Shown: positions 1-8,568, counted from the first letter of the stretch. The stretch is 38,856 bases of DNA from Actinomycetales bacterium mxb001 (GCA_004379115.1 NBNH01000184.1:1-38856), one strand, 5' to 3'. A program made the numbers and translations. Notes: generated by a model not told the origin, from the letters alone.

Positions 1-759
1 GGCCTGGCGAACCTCGTCGGCGAGATCTTTCTGAGATGCGTGCGCGTCAGTGACGTCGGCGAGTTGACGCAGGCCCTCCTGGTCGATGGCATCGGTCTGC
101 AGGATGTAGCGAAGCGTGCTGAGGAGTCGCTCGTGGAGCGTAATCGCTGTTAAGCGCCAGAGGCGTGACCTCTCCTGAGCGGCCACCTCCTTGTCGAGAC
201 GGTCCGTGAGTGCCTGCAGTCGCTCGTCGTCAGCACGCGCCTGCCTGAGGAGTCGATTCCACACGAACCACAGGATCCCGGCGGAAGCGAGAAGGCTGAC
301 GACAGCGATCCAACCCCCTGCCACGTCGAGTGCACCGGGCACGACATTGGTGGGTCGTCGGGACCACAGCACGGCCAGAAGGATGGGGGCGCTGATCACG
401 GCTACGAGTCCGGCGTTGCGAGGTGCGAGCAGGACGATGGCGTAGGCGACGTGACCGGTCGACACGCCCAGCGCGATCCACTGACCCGCCGCGAGATCTC
501 CAGAGTTGAGCAGGGTGGCCAAGATGAGGCAGGCAGGAGCGCCGGTGATGAGCCACAGGCCGATGGGGCGACGGGACAGGGCCCATCCGAGGACGATGAG
601 CACCGCCCCAGCAACCAGTAGCACGCGATCTGGCGTGGGCAGGGCGCCCCAACGCGCCAGTCCCGCCAGCGCCGCGAAGAGCCAGGCTTCTGAAAGAAGC
701 AGGAGGATCAGCCATCGGCGGACCTCGTAGAGGCCATTGACACGCGACTCGGGGGGCAC
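1..759 (-). CDS. Membrane sensor histidine kinase, partial (C-terminus off the left edge)
   Basis: This frame is missing from the ORF track because it has no stop inside the window. I read it as 253 codons from a GTG at 759 to base 1. About six hydrophobic segments (roughly residues 17-36, 44-62, 67-84, 92-112, 116-132 and 149-168) are followed by a charged linker (about 170-200) and an H-box-like stretch with LHERLLSTLRYIL, in which His209 is the likely phosphorylation site. The ATPase domain must lie beyond the edge. The start is 7 nt after the stop of the response regulator on the same strand, so the two are probably co-transcribed and form a two-component pair. No clear Shine-Dalgarno sequence precedes the GTG, which suggests translational coupling. 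The signal sensed cannot be told. The kinase assignment rests on architecture and on the adjacent regulator. Confidence 0.72.
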   Translation of the reverse strand, partial: MPPESRVNGLYEVRRWLILLLLSEAWLFAALAGLARWGALPTPDRVLLVAGAVLIVLGWALSRRPIGLWLITGAPACLILATLLNSGDLAAGQWIALGVSTGHVAYAIVLLAPRNAGLVAVISAPILLAVLWSRRPTNVVPGALDVAGGWIAVVSLLASAGILWFVWNRLLRQARADDERLQALTDRLDKEVAAQERSRLWRLTAITLHERLLSTLRYILQTDAIDQEGLRQLADVTDAHASQKDLADEVRQA

Positions 760-766
760 GGTCGGG

Positions 767-1399
767 CTAGGGGACAAGGCCCTCGGCCCTCGCGCGACGG
801 TAGAGATCGGTCTTGGTAGGCACCGCGGTGCCCGCGCGGGAGTACTTCTCACGGACGCGACGGATGTATTCCTGGGCGGTCGCCGGCTTGACGTTCATGC
901 GGCGTGCGACGGCATCGATTTTCAGCCCGGATGCGTAAAGCACCATCGCCGTGCGCTCGCGTTCACTGAGCGGAACGCTCAAGGTCTCGTCGCTCGACAG
1001 GATGGCAGCGACGTCACGCGAAGTGGATGGCGTTCCCTCAACGGTCAGGCGGAAGGACTCCTCGAACTCATCGGTATCGGCCTGCTTCGACACGAAGCCG
1101 AGGGCGCCTGCGCGCAAGGCGGCACGCACGGTTGCGGCATCAGCGAGTGCGCTGACGATGAGCACGCGGCAACCAGCCGAGACGAGGTCGGCAGTGTTGG
1201 CGACGGGTGATCGACCATCGCCGAGGTCGAGGTCGAGGATCGTGCAGTCCACCGGCTCGGCCGCGTGCACGGCGAGAGCATCGGCGATCGATGACCCGAC
1301 GTAGGCGAACTCAGCATCGGGAGCGACCTGCAGGACGCGACTTCTGATCGCCTCGCGAAGCAGGGGATGGTCGTCGATGACCATGACCCGAGTGGACAC
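767..1399 (-). CDS. NarL/LuxR-family response regulator
   Basis: A 210-residue two-component response regulator. The receiver domain (about 1-120) has the acidic pair Asp9-Asp10, the likely phospho-acceptor Asp56 in ILDLDLGDG, and the conserved Lys in FVSKQAD. A LuxR-type helix-turn-helix follows (about 140-200), beginning LSERERTAMVLYASG. The ORF track starts at 1513, but I chose the GTG at 1399 because AAGGAGG lies 6 nt upstream and the protein then begins directly with the receiver fold (MSTRVMVIDDHPLLREA). It is the first gene of a minus-strand pair with the downstream histidine kinase and is divergent from the cimA leader. Target genes are unknown. Confidence 0.9.
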   Translation of the reverse strand: MSTRVMVIDDHPLLREAIRSRVLQVAPDAEFAYVGSSIADALAVHAAEPVDCTILDLDLGDGRSPVANTADLVSAGCRVLIVSALADAATVRAALRAGALGFVSKQADTDEFEESFRLTVEGTPSTSRDVAAILSSDETLSVPLSERERTAMVLYASGLKIDAVARRMNVKPATAQEYIRRVREKYSRAGTAVPTKTDLYRRARAEGLVP

Positions 1400-1508
1400 G
1401 CATCGCCTCCTTCGCCGACCCCGAGAGCCCATCCTGACGCCTGGCGGGGCTGGCACCGACGCTCTAGGACCACCTGGGCCGGCTCTGTCATGAAACGGGG
1501 GACATAGA

Positions 1509-1529
1509 GCCACGGGCCCCTTCCGTGGC
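1509..1529. repeat. Inverted repeat GCCACGG-N7-CCGTGGC upstream of the cimA leader promoter
   Basis: A perfect 7-bp inverted repeat with a 7-bp spacer lies just upstream of the TAGACT -10 element and would overlap its -35 region. It also lies in the shared intergenic region with the divergent response regulator. It could be an operator or simply a GC-rich inverted repeat. No regulator is recognised. Confidence 0.35.
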
Positions 1530-1544
1530 CGCCCACGAAGGGTC

Positions 1545-1550
1545 TAGACT
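1545..1550 (+). promoter_or_regulatory. -10 element (TAGACT) for the cimA leader transcript
   Basis: TAGACT matches the actinobacterial TANNNT -10 pattern and ends 6 nt before the GTG of the leader peptide at 1557. Transcription would therefore begin at or next to that GTG, giving a leaderless leader ORF. The -35 region is not recognisable. Confidence 0.6.
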
Positions 1551-1556
1551 CGCCCC

Positions 1557-1586
1557 GTGCGTCACACCCGCATCATCATTACGTAG
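1557..1586 (+). CDS. Leader peptide of the cimA attenuator (MRHTRIIIT)
   Basis: A nine-codon ORF, GTG to TAG, encodes MRHTRIIIT with three consecutive isoleucine codons (ATC ATC ATT) near its end. It sits about 80 nt before cimA, whose pathway leads to isoleucine. It starts 6 nt after a -10 element, so it is probably translated leaderlessly. Its stop codon overlaps the first base of a hairpin (1586-1618) that is followed by a terminator-like hairpin (1620-1646). This is the layout of ribosome-mediated attenuation: a ribosome stalled on Ile codons would cover the first arm of the hairpin. It is too short for the ORF track. The regulatory role is inferred from codon content and position. Confidence 0.7.
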   Translation: MRHTRIIIT

Positions 1587-1618
1587 CGCATCGGCGCCGC
1601 CTGGCGGCATCGATGCGC
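1586..1618 (+). promoter_or_regulatory. Pause (1:2) hairpin of the cimA attenuator
   Basis: GCGCATCG (1586-1593) pairs perfectly with CGATGCGC (1611-1618), and an inner GCCGC/GCGGC stem fits inside. The first arm begins at the last base of the leader-peptide stop codon, so a ribosome stalled on the Ile codons (1572-1580) would mask it and free the second arm. Confidence 0.6.
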
Positions 1619-1619
1619 A

Positions 1620-1646
1620 GCCCTTCGCACCCGCGAGGGGCTTTTT
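1620..1646 (+). terminator. cimA: Intrinsic terminator (3:4 hairpin) before cimA
   Basis: GCCCTTCGC and GCGAGGGGC form a 9-bp stem (one G-T wobble) with a 4-nt loop, followed at once by TTTTT. It lies between the leader peptide and the ribosome-binding site of cimA (GAGGAGG, from 1651), so it would stop transcription before cimA unless an alternative fold forms. Confidence 0.72.
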
Positions 1647-1663
1647 GCTTGAGGAGGACGGTC

Positions 1664-3259
1664 ATGGCCACCCTGCCCCTGGGGGACGCCTTCCATGTCT
1701 ACGACACGACGCTGCGCGACGGCGCCCAGCGCGAGGGCATCGCCTACTCGGTCGTCGACAAGCTGGCCGTCGCCCGCCTCCTCGACGACTACGGCGTGGG
1801 CTTCATCGAGGGTGGCTGGCCCGGCGCCCTGCCCAAGGACACCGAGTTCTTCGCGCGCGCCCGCGACGAATTGAAGCTGCAGACCGCGCAGCTCGTCGCC
1901 TTCGGTGCCACGCGCAAGGCGGGCGTCAAGGTCGAGGACGACACCCAGGTCAAGGCTCTGCTCGACTCCGGTGCACCCGTCATCACGCTCGTGGCCAAGT
2001 CCGATGTGCGTCACGTTGCCGAGGCACTGCGCACCACCAACGAGGAGAACCTCGCCATGGTGGCCGACACCGTGCGCTTCCTGCGCGAGCACGATCGACG
2101 CGTGTTCATCGACATGGAGCACTTCTTCGACGGCTACCGTCACGATCCCGACTACGGCATCCGCGTGCTCGAGGCGGCCTTCTCCGCCGGCGCCGACGTC
2201 GGCGTCATGTGCGACACCAACGGCGGGATGCTGCCGCACGGGATGTATGAGGTGGTCACTGATGTGCTCGCCCGCTCAGGGGTGCGCCTGGGCATCCACT
2301 GCCAGGACGACACCGGCTGCGCCATCGCCAACACGATCTCGGCGGTTGAGGCCGGCGTCACCCACGTGCAGTGCACCGCCAACGGCTACGGCGAGCGCAC
2401 CGGCAACGCGGACCTCTTCCCGGTGGTCGCCAACCTGATCACCAAGCTCGACATGCCGGTGCTGCCTGAGGGACACCTGCGCGACACCGTGCGCGTCTCG
2501 CATGCGATCGCGGCCATCGCCAACATCGCCCCCGACACCCACCAGCCCTACGCCGGGGTCTCGTCGTTCGCACACAAGGCCGGCCTGCACGCCAGTGCCC
2601 TGAAGGTCAACGCCGAGCTCTACAACCACATCGATCCGGCCATCGTCGGCAACGACCAGCGCATCCTCATCACCGAGATGGCCGGCCGCGCATCGGTCGA
2701 ACTCAAGGGTCGTGAACTCGGCCTCGACCTCGTCGAGGACCCCGACACCCTCGCCCGCGTCGTCGAGCGAGTGAAGGATCTCGAGTCGAAGGGCTGGACC
2801 TTCGAGGCCGCGGACGCGTCGTTCGAACTGCTCGTGCTCGACGAGGGCCCGGGCGGACGCCCCAAGCCCTACACCGTCGAGTCCTGGCGCACGATCGTCG
2901 AGCAGCGCGCCGACGGCAACGTCGTCTGCGAGGCGACCGTCAAGGTCTACGCCGGGGGCGAGCGCGTGATCATGACGGCCGAGGGCAACGGCCCGGTCAA
3001 CGCCCTCGACCGTGCCCTGCGCCGCGCTCTGACGCGCCTCTTCCCTCAGCTCGAGGGCGTGTCGTTGACGGACTACAAGGTGCGCATTCTCGAGGGGGTG
3101 CAGGGCACCGACGCAGTGACGCGCGTGCTCATTGGCACGACCGATGGGAAGGCCGACTGGAGCACGGTGGGCGTGCACGAAAACGTCATCGCCGCCTCCT
3201 GGATCGCCCTCGAGGACGCCCTGGCCTACAGCCTGCTGCGCGCGGGCTCGGGCTCGTAG
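1664..3259 (+). CDS. cimA: (R)-citramalate synthase
   Basis: A 531-residue enzyme of the isopropylmalate/citramalate synthase family. It condenses pyruvate with acetyl-CoA to citramalate, the first step of the threonine-independent route to 2-oxobutyrate and isoleucine. The N-terminal TIM-barrel motif YDTTLRDGAQREG (about 13-25), the EGGWPGALPKD segment typical of CimA rather than LeuA, metal and active-site stretches HCQDD and NGYGERTGNADL, and a C-terminal LeuA-type regulatory domain (about 400-520) are all visible. I start at the ATG at 1664, not the ORF-track 1613, because GAGGAGG lies just upstream and the earlier start would run through the terminator hairpin. Expression is probably controlled by the Ile-codon attenuator in front of it. 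Confidence 0.92.
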   Translation: MATLPLGDAFHVYDTTLRDGAQREGIAYSVVDKLAVARLLDDYGVGFIEGGWPGALPKDTEFFARARDELKLQTAQLVAFGATRKAGVKVEDDTQVKALLDSGAPVITLVAKSDVRHVAEALRTTNEENLAMVADTVRFLREHDRRVFIDMEHFFDGYRHDPDYGIRVLEAAFSAGADVGVMCDTNGGMLPHGMYEVVTDVLARSGVRLGIHCQDDTGCAIANTISAVEAGVTHVQCTANGYGERTGNADLFPVVANLITKLDMPVLPEGHLRDTVRVSHAIAAIANIAPDTHQPYAGVSSFAHKAGLHASALKVNAELYNHIDPAIVGNDQRILITEMAGRASVELKGRELGLDLVEDPDTLARVVERVKDLESKGWTFEAADASFELLVLDEGPGGRPKPYTVESWRTIVEQRADGNVVCEATVKVYAGGERVIMTAEGNGPVNALDRALRRALTRLFPQLEGVSLTDYKVRILEGVQGTDAVTRVLIGTTDGKADWSTVGVHENVIAASWIALEDALAYSLLRAGSGS

Positions 3260-3267
3260 GCGTCGGG

Positions 3268-3273
3268 TAGGGT
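3268..3273 (+). promoter_or_regulatory. -10 element (TAGGGT) placed for a leaderless start at 3280
   Basis: TAGGGT ends 6 nt before the GTG of the FAH-family gene, the same geometry as at the cimA leader. No Shine-Dalgarno sequence is present. It suggests a promoter in the 20-nt gap after cimA that drives this gene and the two behind it. Confidence 0.5.
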
Positions 3274-3279
3274 CCCGCC

Positions 3280-4065
3280 GTGCTGATTGCCCGCGTCTCC
3301 TTCCAGTCCGAGGTCCACTTCGTCTCCGTCGAGGAGGAGCCCGGCGGCAGCGACCTGCCCGCCGACGCCCGCCTGCGCGTCATCGACACGCACCCCTTCG
3401 GTGAGATCACCTACACCGGCCAGGAACTCCTCGGCTCGCAGGTGCGCCTGCTCGCGCCCGTGCTGCCCAGCAAGATCATCGCGGTCGGCAAGAACTACGC
3501 CGAGCACGCCAAGGAGATGGGCGGCGACGTGCCCGCCGAGCCGATGATCTTCCTCAAGCCCAGCACCTCGGTGATCGGGCCCAACGCCACCATCGAGCTG
3601 CCCGCCATGTCGCAGCAGGTCGAGCACGAGGCCGAGCTGGCGATCGTCATTGGTCGGCTGTGCAAGGAAGTGCCGCTCGAGCGGGTCAAGGACGTGGTGC
3701 TCGGCTACACGTGCGCCGACGACGTCACCGCCCGCGACCTGCAGCGCACCGACGGCCAATGGGGCCGTGCCAAGGGCTTCGACACCTTCTGCCCGCTCGG
3801 TCCCTGGATCAACACCGACCTCGACCCCGGCGACCTTGCGATCTCCTGCGACGTCAATGGCGACGTGCGACAGGAGTCGCGCACGTCGGAAATGGTGCGC
3901 GGCGTGCCCGAGCTCGTCTCGTGGATCAGCACGGTGATGACCCTGCTGCCCGGCGACGTGATCCTCACCGGTACGCCCGCTGGCGTGAGCCCGATCGTGG
4001 CCGGTGACGAGGTCGCGGTCACCATCCAGGGCATCGGCACGCTGGTCAACACCGTCGGGGGATGA
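3280..4065 (+). CDS. Fumarylacetoacetate hydrolase (FAH) family protein
   Basis: A 261-residue FAH-fold enzyme. Family members cleave or isomerise 2-oxo acids and fumarylpyruvate-like substrates with a divalent metal. Seen: the [15 protein letters not shown] segment near the middle, the metal-ligand region [12 protein letters not shown], then [14 protein letters not shown] and a C-terminal [15 protein letters not shown]. The length suits the shorter bacterial family. The start is GTG at 3280. The stop overlaps the next gene by ATGA. The true substrate cannot be deduced. Placement between cimA and gltX probably reflects conserved actinobacterial gene order rather than shared chemistry. Confidence 0.85.
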   Translation: MLIARVSFQSEVHFVSVEEEPGGSDLPADARLRVIDTHPFGEITYTGQELLGSQVRLLAPVLPSKIIAVGKNYAEHAKEMGGDVPAEPMIFLKPSTSVIGPNATIELPAMSQQVEHEAELAIVIGRLCKEVPLERVKDVVLGYTCADDVTARDLQRTDGQWGRAKGFDTFCPLGPWINTDLDPGDLAISCDVNGDVRQESRTSEMVRGVPELVSWISTVMTLLPGDVILTGTPAGVSPIVAGDEVAVTIQGIGTLVNTVGG

Positions 4066-4745
4066 CCCTGCGCTTCGCACCCCTTCCCGTCGATCTGCCA
4101 CCGGGCTGTCACGGCGTACGACTCGACGTCGCTGACGTCGCTCCCCTCGTCGCGATGATGCCCGCGGGGGACTGGCCCGAAGCGATGCGCGATGCCGCCG
4201 ACTCCCGCCGTGCCGACTTCCTCGCCGGTCGCCTCGCCGCGCGCGAGGCCGTGCGGCTGCTGACCGGATCCGATGCGCGCATCGGCCGCTCTGACGACGG
4301 CTCGCCGAGGTGGCCCGATGGCGTCGCGGGATCGATCTCCCACTACGACGGAGTGGCGTGCGCAGTCGCGGTCGATGGGTCCGCCACCGGCGGCATCGGT
4401 GTCGACATCGCGCCGCTGCTCGACGGCGACCAACTGCGGGCCGTCGTTCGCCGCTGCCTGACCGACGCCGAGCGCGCGGCAGCGCCCAGCGATGCCGATG
4501 TGAGCCTGGCTTTCGCCGCCAAGGAGGCGGTGTTCAAGGCGGCGCATGCCCGCGTGCAGCGCCATATCGGATTCGACGAGGCCGAGATCGCGGTGCTCGA
4601 TGCCGGAGCCGGCACGTGGACGGCGAGCCTGGGTCACATGCTCGCCGTCGATCTGGACACGACCTCGCTCATCGGCACCTACGCATGGGATCGATCGCTC
4701 GTGTACGCCGTCGTGGCGCTGCCGGCCGCGTCGATAGGCTCCTGA
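4062..4745 (+). CDS. 4'-phosphopantetheinyl transferase (Sfp/EntD-like)
   Basis: A 227-residue Sfp-superfamily phosphopantetheinyl transferase. It would move 4'-phosphopantetheine from CoA to a serine of a carrier protein. Seen: [13 protein letters not shown] with His94, the metal-binding GVDIAP motif (Asp115) and the signature [12 protein letters not shown] (about 151-162; Lys154, Glu155, Lys159). The start overlaps the FAH stop by ATGA, and the gene ends 1 nt before gltX, so the three are translationally coupled. Whether it serves fatty-acid ACP or a secondary-metabolite carrier is not shown. An ACP-like gene lies 18 kb away at 22239. No polyketide or peptide synthetase is present in the window. 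Confidence 0.85.
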   Translation: MTLRFAPLPVDLPPGCHGVRLDVADVAPLVAMMPAGDWPEAMRDAADSRRADFLAGRLAAREAVRLLTGSDARIGRSDDGSPRWPDGVAGSISHYDGVACAVAVDGSATGGIGVDIAPLLDGDQLRAVVRRCLTDAERAAAPSDADVSLAFAAKEAVFKAAHARVQRHIGFDEAEIAVLDAGAGTWTASLGHMLAVDLDTTSLIGTYAWDRSLVYAVVALPAASIGS

Positions 4746-4746
4746 C

Positions 4747-6219
4747 ATGTCCAGCGATGTCCGGGTGCGCTTCTGCCCATCACCGACCGGCAACCCGCAC
4801 GTCGGCATGGTGCGCACCGCGCTCTTCAACTGGGCCTTCGCACGCCATCACGGCGGCACGTTCGTCTTCCGCATCGAAGACACCGATGCCGAGCGGGACT
4901 CCGAGGACTCCTACCTCGCGCTGCTCGACTCGCTGCGCTGGCTCGGGCTCGACTGGGACGAGGGCCCCGAGGTCGGCGGCCCGTACGCGCCCTACCGCCA
5001 ATCCGAGCGCCTCGACATCTATGCCGACGTCGTACGCCAATTGCTCGATGCCGGACTCGCCTACCCCTGCTACTGCACGCCGGCCGAGTTGGAGGAGCGC
5101 CGCGAGCAGGCGCGCAAGGAAGGCCGAACACCCGGCTACGACGGCCACTGCCGCGACCTGACCGCCGATCAGTGCGCGGCCCTGGCGGCCGAGGGCCGTG
5201 AGGCAGCGATCCGCCTCCGTATGCCGGACCAGGACTGGACGTGGGACGACCTGGTGCGCGGTGAGGTCACCTTCGGTCGCGAGCACGTGCCCGACTACGT
5301 CATCGTGCGTGCCAACGGCGATCCGCTCTACACCCTGGTCAACCCGGTCGACGACGCACTCATGCGCATCACGCACGTGCTGCGCGGAGAGGACCTGCTG
5401 TCCTCCACCCCGCGCCAGCTCGCCATGTATCAGGCACTCGCAGCGATCGGTGTCGGCGACGGCGGCACGCCGCGCTTCGGGCACCTGCCCTACGTCATGG
5501 GCGAGGGCAACAAGAAGCTGTCCAAGCGCGACCCGGAGTCCTCGCTGCTGATGTACCGCGAACAGGGCTACCTGCCCGAGGCGCTGCTCAACTACCTCGC
5601 GCTACTCGGCTGGTCGATGGGGGAGGACCGCGAGTTCTTCTCGCTGCCCGAGATGGCCGAGGCGTTCGACGTCTCGCGAGTCAGCCCTAACCCGGCGCGC
5701 TTCGACCTGAAGAAGTGCACGGCGATCAACGGCGATTGGATCCGATCACTCGCCCCCGAGGAGATCGGCCGGCGCATCGTGCCCTTCCTGCAGCGCGACG
5801 GGCTCGTGGAGGATCCCATCTCGGGTGAGGAGTGGGGGGTTCTCATGCAGGCCGTGCCCCTGGTGCAGGAGCGCATGGAGACCCTGGGCCAGGCCGAGGG
5901 CATGCTCGGCTTCCTCTTCGTCTCGGAGTCGGCGTTCGCCATTGATCCCGACCAGGACATCGCCGACGAGCAATCACAGCAGGTCATCGCCGCCTCCCTG
6001 GAGGCGTTGAACGCCATCGACGCGTGGGATGCACCCACGCTGGAAGCGGCCCTACGTGCAGCGCTCATCGACGGGCTCGGCCTGAAGCCGAAGGTGGCGT
6101 TCGGTGCCGTGCGCGTCGCCGTGACCGGCCGTCGCGTGTCCCCGCCGCTCTTCGAGAGCCTGGAGATCCTCGGTCGCGAGCGAACCCTGGGGCGCTTGAC
6201 CGCGGCCCGGACGACGTAG
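4747..6219 (+). CDS. gltX: Glutamyl-tRNA synthetase
   Basis: A 490-residue class I aminoacyl-tRNA synthetase that charges tRNA-Glu, and in many bacteria also tRNA-Gln as a precursor of Gln-tRNA. The N-terminus [22 protein letters not shown] holds the HIGH-like motif (His18-Gly20), [11 protein letters not shown] follows, and [10 protein letters not shown] is the KMSKS equivalent. The C-terminal anticodon-binding region is helical. ATG at 4747 is 1 nt after the upstream stop, so no separate promoter is needed. The tRNA-Gln and tRNA-Glu genes directly downstream encode likely substrates. Confidence 0.97.
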   Translation: MSSDVRVRFCPSPTGNPHVGMVRTALFNWAFARHHGGTFVFRIEDTDAERDSEDSYLALLDSLRWLGLDWDEGPEVGGPYAPYRQSERLDIYADVVRQLLDAGLAYPCYCTPAELEERREQARKEGRTPGYDGHCRDLTADQCAALAAEGREAAIRLRMPDQDWTWDDLVRGEVTFGREHVPDYVIVRANGDPLYTLVNPVDDALMRITHVLRGEDLLSSTPRQLAMYQALAAIGVGDGGTPRFGHLPYVMGEGNKKLSKRDPESSLLMYREQGYLPEALLNYLALLGWSMGEDREFFSLPEMAEAFDVSRVSPNPARFDLKKCTAINGDWIRSLAPEEIGRRIVPFLQRDGLVEDPISGEEWGVLMQAVPLVQERMETLGQAEGMLGFLFVSESAFAIDPDQDIADEQSQQVIAASLEALNAIDAWDAPTLEAALRAALIDGLGLKPKVAFGAVRVAVTGRRVSPPLFESLEILGRERTLGRLTAARTT

Positions 6220-6229
6220 GGCGCCTGGC

Positions 6230-6235
6230 TATACT
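6230..6235 (+). promoter_or_regulatory. -10 element (TATACT) for the tRNA genes
   Basis: TATACT lies 33 nt before tRNA-Gln, just after the gltX stop. A TTGACC at 6196 is too far away (28-nt spacer) to be its -35 element, so only the -10 is called. Confidence 0.5.
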
Positions 6236-6268
6236 CTTCAGGCCGCTCGGCGCAGCCGTGAGGTCCCA

Positions 6269-6340
6269 TGGGGTATGGGGTAATTGGCAGCCCAACTGAT
6301 TCTGGTTCAGTTAGTCTAGGTTCGAGTCCTGGTACCCCAG
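6269..6340 (+). tRNA. tRNA-Gln (CTG anticodon)
   Basis: 72 nt. The acceptor stem TGGGGTA/TACCCCA closes perfectly with discriminator G. The anticodon stem AACTGA/TCAGTT encloses a loop with CTG, and the T-loop TTCGAGT is normal. CCA is not encoded. It lies directly after gltX. Confidence 0.95.
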
Positions 6341-6369
6341 CGAGTGCACGTGCTCTCTCGCGTGCGCAT

Positions 6370-6442
6370 GGCCCCGTTGTGTAGCGGCCTAGCACGCCGC
6401 CCTCTCAAGGCGGTAGCGCGGGTTCGAATCCCGTCGGGGCTA
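6370..6442 (+). tRNA. tRNA-Glu (CTC anticodon)
   Basis: 73 nt. The acceptor stem GGCCCCG/CGGGGCT has one G-T pair, the anticodon stem CCGCC/GGCGG encloses CTCTCAA (anticodon CTC), and the T-arm GCGGG-TTCGAAT-CCCGT is intact. Discriminator A; CCA is not encoded. It is 29 nt after tRNA-Gln and probably in the same transcript. Confidence 0.95.
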
Positions 6443-6446
6443 CGCG

Positions 6447-6478
6447 GCGAGGTGCGGATCGACAGATCCTCACCTCGC
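6447..6478 (+). other. Hairpin directly after tRNA-Glu
   Basis: GCGAGGTG pairs with CACCTCGC, and an inner GGATC-GACA-GATCC stem extends it with one mismatch. It begins 5 nt after the tRNA and precedes the terminator. It may mark the 3' trailer for processing. Confidence 0.5.
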
Positions 6479-6479
6479 G

Positions 6480-6517
6480 AGAAGGCCCGGTCCCTCCCGG
6501 ATCGGGCCTTCTTCTTT
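6480..6517 (+). terminator. Intrinsic terminator of the tRNA transcript
   Basis: AGAAGGCCCG/CGGGCCTTCT forms a 10-bp stem that runs into TTCTTT. It separates the tRNA genes from leuC. I looked for a leucine-rich leader peptide in front of it and found none, so I read it as a plain terminator. Confidence 0.75.
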
Positions 6518-6556
6518 GTCTGCCTTACCCTTTTGGCACCCCCCGAAGGAGTGCAC

Positions 6557-7957
6557 ATGGGTAGGACGCTGGCCGAGAAGGTCTGGGAAGCGCACGTCGT
6601 GCGCCGAGCCGAGGGTGAGCCCGATCTCCTCTACATCGATCTGCACCTCGTGCACGAGGTCACCAGCCCGCAGGCTTTCGACGGGCTGCGGTCGACCGGT
6701 CGCCCGGTACGCCGTCCCGACCTGACCCTCGCGACCGAAGACCACAACGTTCCCACGATCGACATCGACAAGCCGATCGCCGACCCCATCTCGCGCGCCC
6801 AGGTCGAAGCCCTGCGCAAGAACTGCGCCGAGTTCGACATTCCGCTGTTCCCCCTCGGCAGCGCCGATCAGGGCATCGTCCACGTCGTGGGGCCGCAGCT
6901 GGGCCTGACCCAGCCGGGCATGACCGTCGTGTGCGGCGACTCCCACACGTCTACGCACGGCGCATTCGGCGCACTGGCCTTCGGCATCGGCACGAGCGAG
7001 GTCGAGCACGTGCTGGCCACGCAGACCCTGCCCTTGAAGCCGTTCAAGACGATGGCGGTCACCGTCAACGGCCCCCTTCCCGCGGGCGTCACCGCCAAGG
7101 ACCTCATCCTCGCCGTCATCGCCAAGATCGGCACCGGCGGCGGACAGGGCTACGTCATCGAGTACCGCGGCGAAGGAGTGCGCGGCCTGTCGATGGAAGG
7201 CCGCATGACCCTGTGCAACATGTCGATCGAAGCGGGTGCTCGCGCCGGCATGGTGGCGCCCGACCAGACGACGTTCGACTACATCGAGGGCCGTGAGCAT
7301 GCGCCCGTGGGCGCCGACTGGGACGCGGCGGTCGCGTACTGGCAGACCCTGGTCACCGACCCCGACGCGACCTTCGACAAGGAAGTCGTCATCGAGGCCT
7401 CCGAACTCAGCCCGTTCGTCACGTGGGGTACCAACCCCGGCCAGGGCGTCCCGCTCTCGGCGACCGTGCCCTCGCCCGACGACGCGGCCGACGACGTGGA
7501 GCGCGCCGCCATCGAGCGCGCACTCGAATACATGGCCCTCACGCCCGGCACTCCCATGAAGGAGATCCCCGTCGACACGGTCTTCGTGGGCTCGTGCACC
7601 AACGGCCGCATCGAGGACCTGCGCGCCGCGGCCGCGGTGATTCAAGGCCGCAAGGTGGCCGACGGCGTACGCATGCTCGTGGTGCCCGGGTCGGTCAAGG
7701 TGCGCCTGCAGGCCATGTCGGAGGGATTGGACGAGGTCTTCAAGCAGGCCGGAGCCGAATGGCGCGAGGCGGGCTGCTCGATGTGCCTGGCCATGAACCC
7801 CGACAAGCTGACGCCCGGCGAGCGCAGCGCATCGACGTCCAATCGCAACTTCGAAGGTCGCCAGGGTCCGGGCGGCCGCACGCACCTGGTGTCACCCCAG
7901 GTAGCCGCTGCGACGGCGGTCACCGGCCGTTTCGCCTCACCCGCCGACCTGGCCTGA
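6557..7957 (+). CDS. leuC: 3-isopropylmalate dehydratase large subunit
   Basis: A 466-residue aconitase-family [4Fe-4S] subunit. With LeuD it isomerises 2-isopropylmalate to 3-isopropylmalate in leucine synthesis. In many bacteria without a separate citraconate isomerase LeuCD also acts on citramalate, which would link it to cimA in this window. Cluster ligands are visible as Cys347 in VGSCTNGR and Cys407/Cys410 in CSMC. The N-terminal [14 protein letters not shown] and DLHLVHEV are typical. I start at ATG 6557 because GAAGGAG lies just upstream; the ORF-track start at 6344 would run back through tRNA-Glu. leuD follows after 14 nt. Confidence 0.97.
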   Translation: MGRTLAEKVWEAHVVRRAEGEPDLLYIDLHLVHEVTSPQAFDGLRSTGRPVRRPDLTLATEDHNVPTIDIDKPIADPISRAQVEALRKNCAEFDIPLFPLGSADQGIVHVVGPQLGLTQPGMTVVCGDSHTSTHGAFGALAFGIGTSEVEHVLATQTLPLKPFKTMAVTVNGPLPAGVTAKDLILAVIAKIGTGGGQGYVIEYRGEGVRGLSMEGRMTLCNMSIEAGARAGMVAPDQTTFDYIEGREHAPVGADWDAAVAYWQTLVTDPDATFDKEVVIEASELSPFVTWGTNPGQGVPLSATVPSPDDAADDVERAAIERALEYMALTPGTPMKEIPVDTVFVGSCTNGRIEDLRAAAAVIQGRKVADGVRMLVVPGSVKVRLQAMSEGLDEVFKQAGAEWREAGCSMCLAMNPDKLTPGERSASTSNRNFEGRQGPGGRTHLVSPQVAAATAVTGRFASPADLA

Positions 7958-7971
7958 CGAAGGAGACTGAC

Positions 7972-8559
7972 GTGGAGGCGTTCACCGTCCACACCGGCAC
8001 CGCGGCGCCACTGCGGCGCAGCAATGTCGACACCGACCAGATCATCCCGGCCGAATACCTCAAGCGCATCACGCGCCATGGCTTCGAAGATGGCCTCTTC
8101 AGTGCGTGGCGCAAGGACCCGGACTTCGTGCTCAACAAGCCCGAGTACGCGGGAGTCTCCGTGCTCGTCGCCGGCCCCGACTTCGGCACCGGCTCCTCGC
8201 GCGAGCACGCCGTGTGGGCCCTGCAGGACTACGGCTTCAAGGTCGTGATCTCCTCGCGCTTCGCTGACATCTTCCGGGGTAACTCCGGCAAGGCGGGCCT
8301 GCTGACCGCGCTCGTCGACCAGGACGTCGTCGAGAGCCTGTGGGCCCTCATCGAAGCCGATCCGAGCACTTCGGTGACAGTCGATCTCGATGCGCAGACG
8401 ATCTCCGCGGGAGACATCGTGGCCAGCTTCGACGTCGATCCCTACGTGCGCTGGCGCTTGCTCGAGGGCCTGGACGACATCGGAATCACGCTGCAGAACG
8501 CTCCTGACATCGAGCGGTTCGAGTCGGCACGTCCGTCGTTCACGCCGACCACGCGCTGA
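7972..8559 (+). CDS. leuD: 3-isopropylmalate dehydratase small subunit
   Basis: A 195-residue swivelling-domain subunit that completes the active site with Leu[17 protein letters not shown] near the N-terminus and [13 protein letters not shown] in the middle are family hallmarks. GTG at 7972 has AAGGAG 6 nt upstream. The ORF-track start at 7423 is a spurious extension through leuC in another frame. It is co-transcribed with leuC. Confidence 0.96.
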   Translation: MEAFTVHTGTAAPLRRSNVDTDQIIPAEYLKRITRHGFEDGLFSAWRKDPDFVLNKPEYAGVSVLVAGPDFGTGSSREHAVWALQDYGFKVVISSRFADIFRGNSGKAGLLTALVDQDVVESLWALIEADPSTSVTVDLDAQTISAGDIVASFDVDPYVRWRLLEGLDDIGITLQNAPDIERFESARPSFTPTTR

Positions 8560-8568
8560 CCGGTGGGT

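Noticed and set aside
2276-3178. 300-residue minus-strand ORF opposite cimA
   Set aside because: Shadow frame with low-complexity composition and no motifs.
6196-6201. TTGACC as -35 for the tRNA promoter
   Set aside because: The spacer to TATACT is 28 nt, too long for a standard promoter.
6344-6556. N-terminal extension of leuC in the ORF track
   Set aside because: It reads through tRNA-Glu and its terminator.
6443-6556. Leucine attenuator before leuC
   Set aside because: Hairpins with a T-run are present, but no short ORF with leucine codons precedes them; the terminator fits the tRNA transcript.
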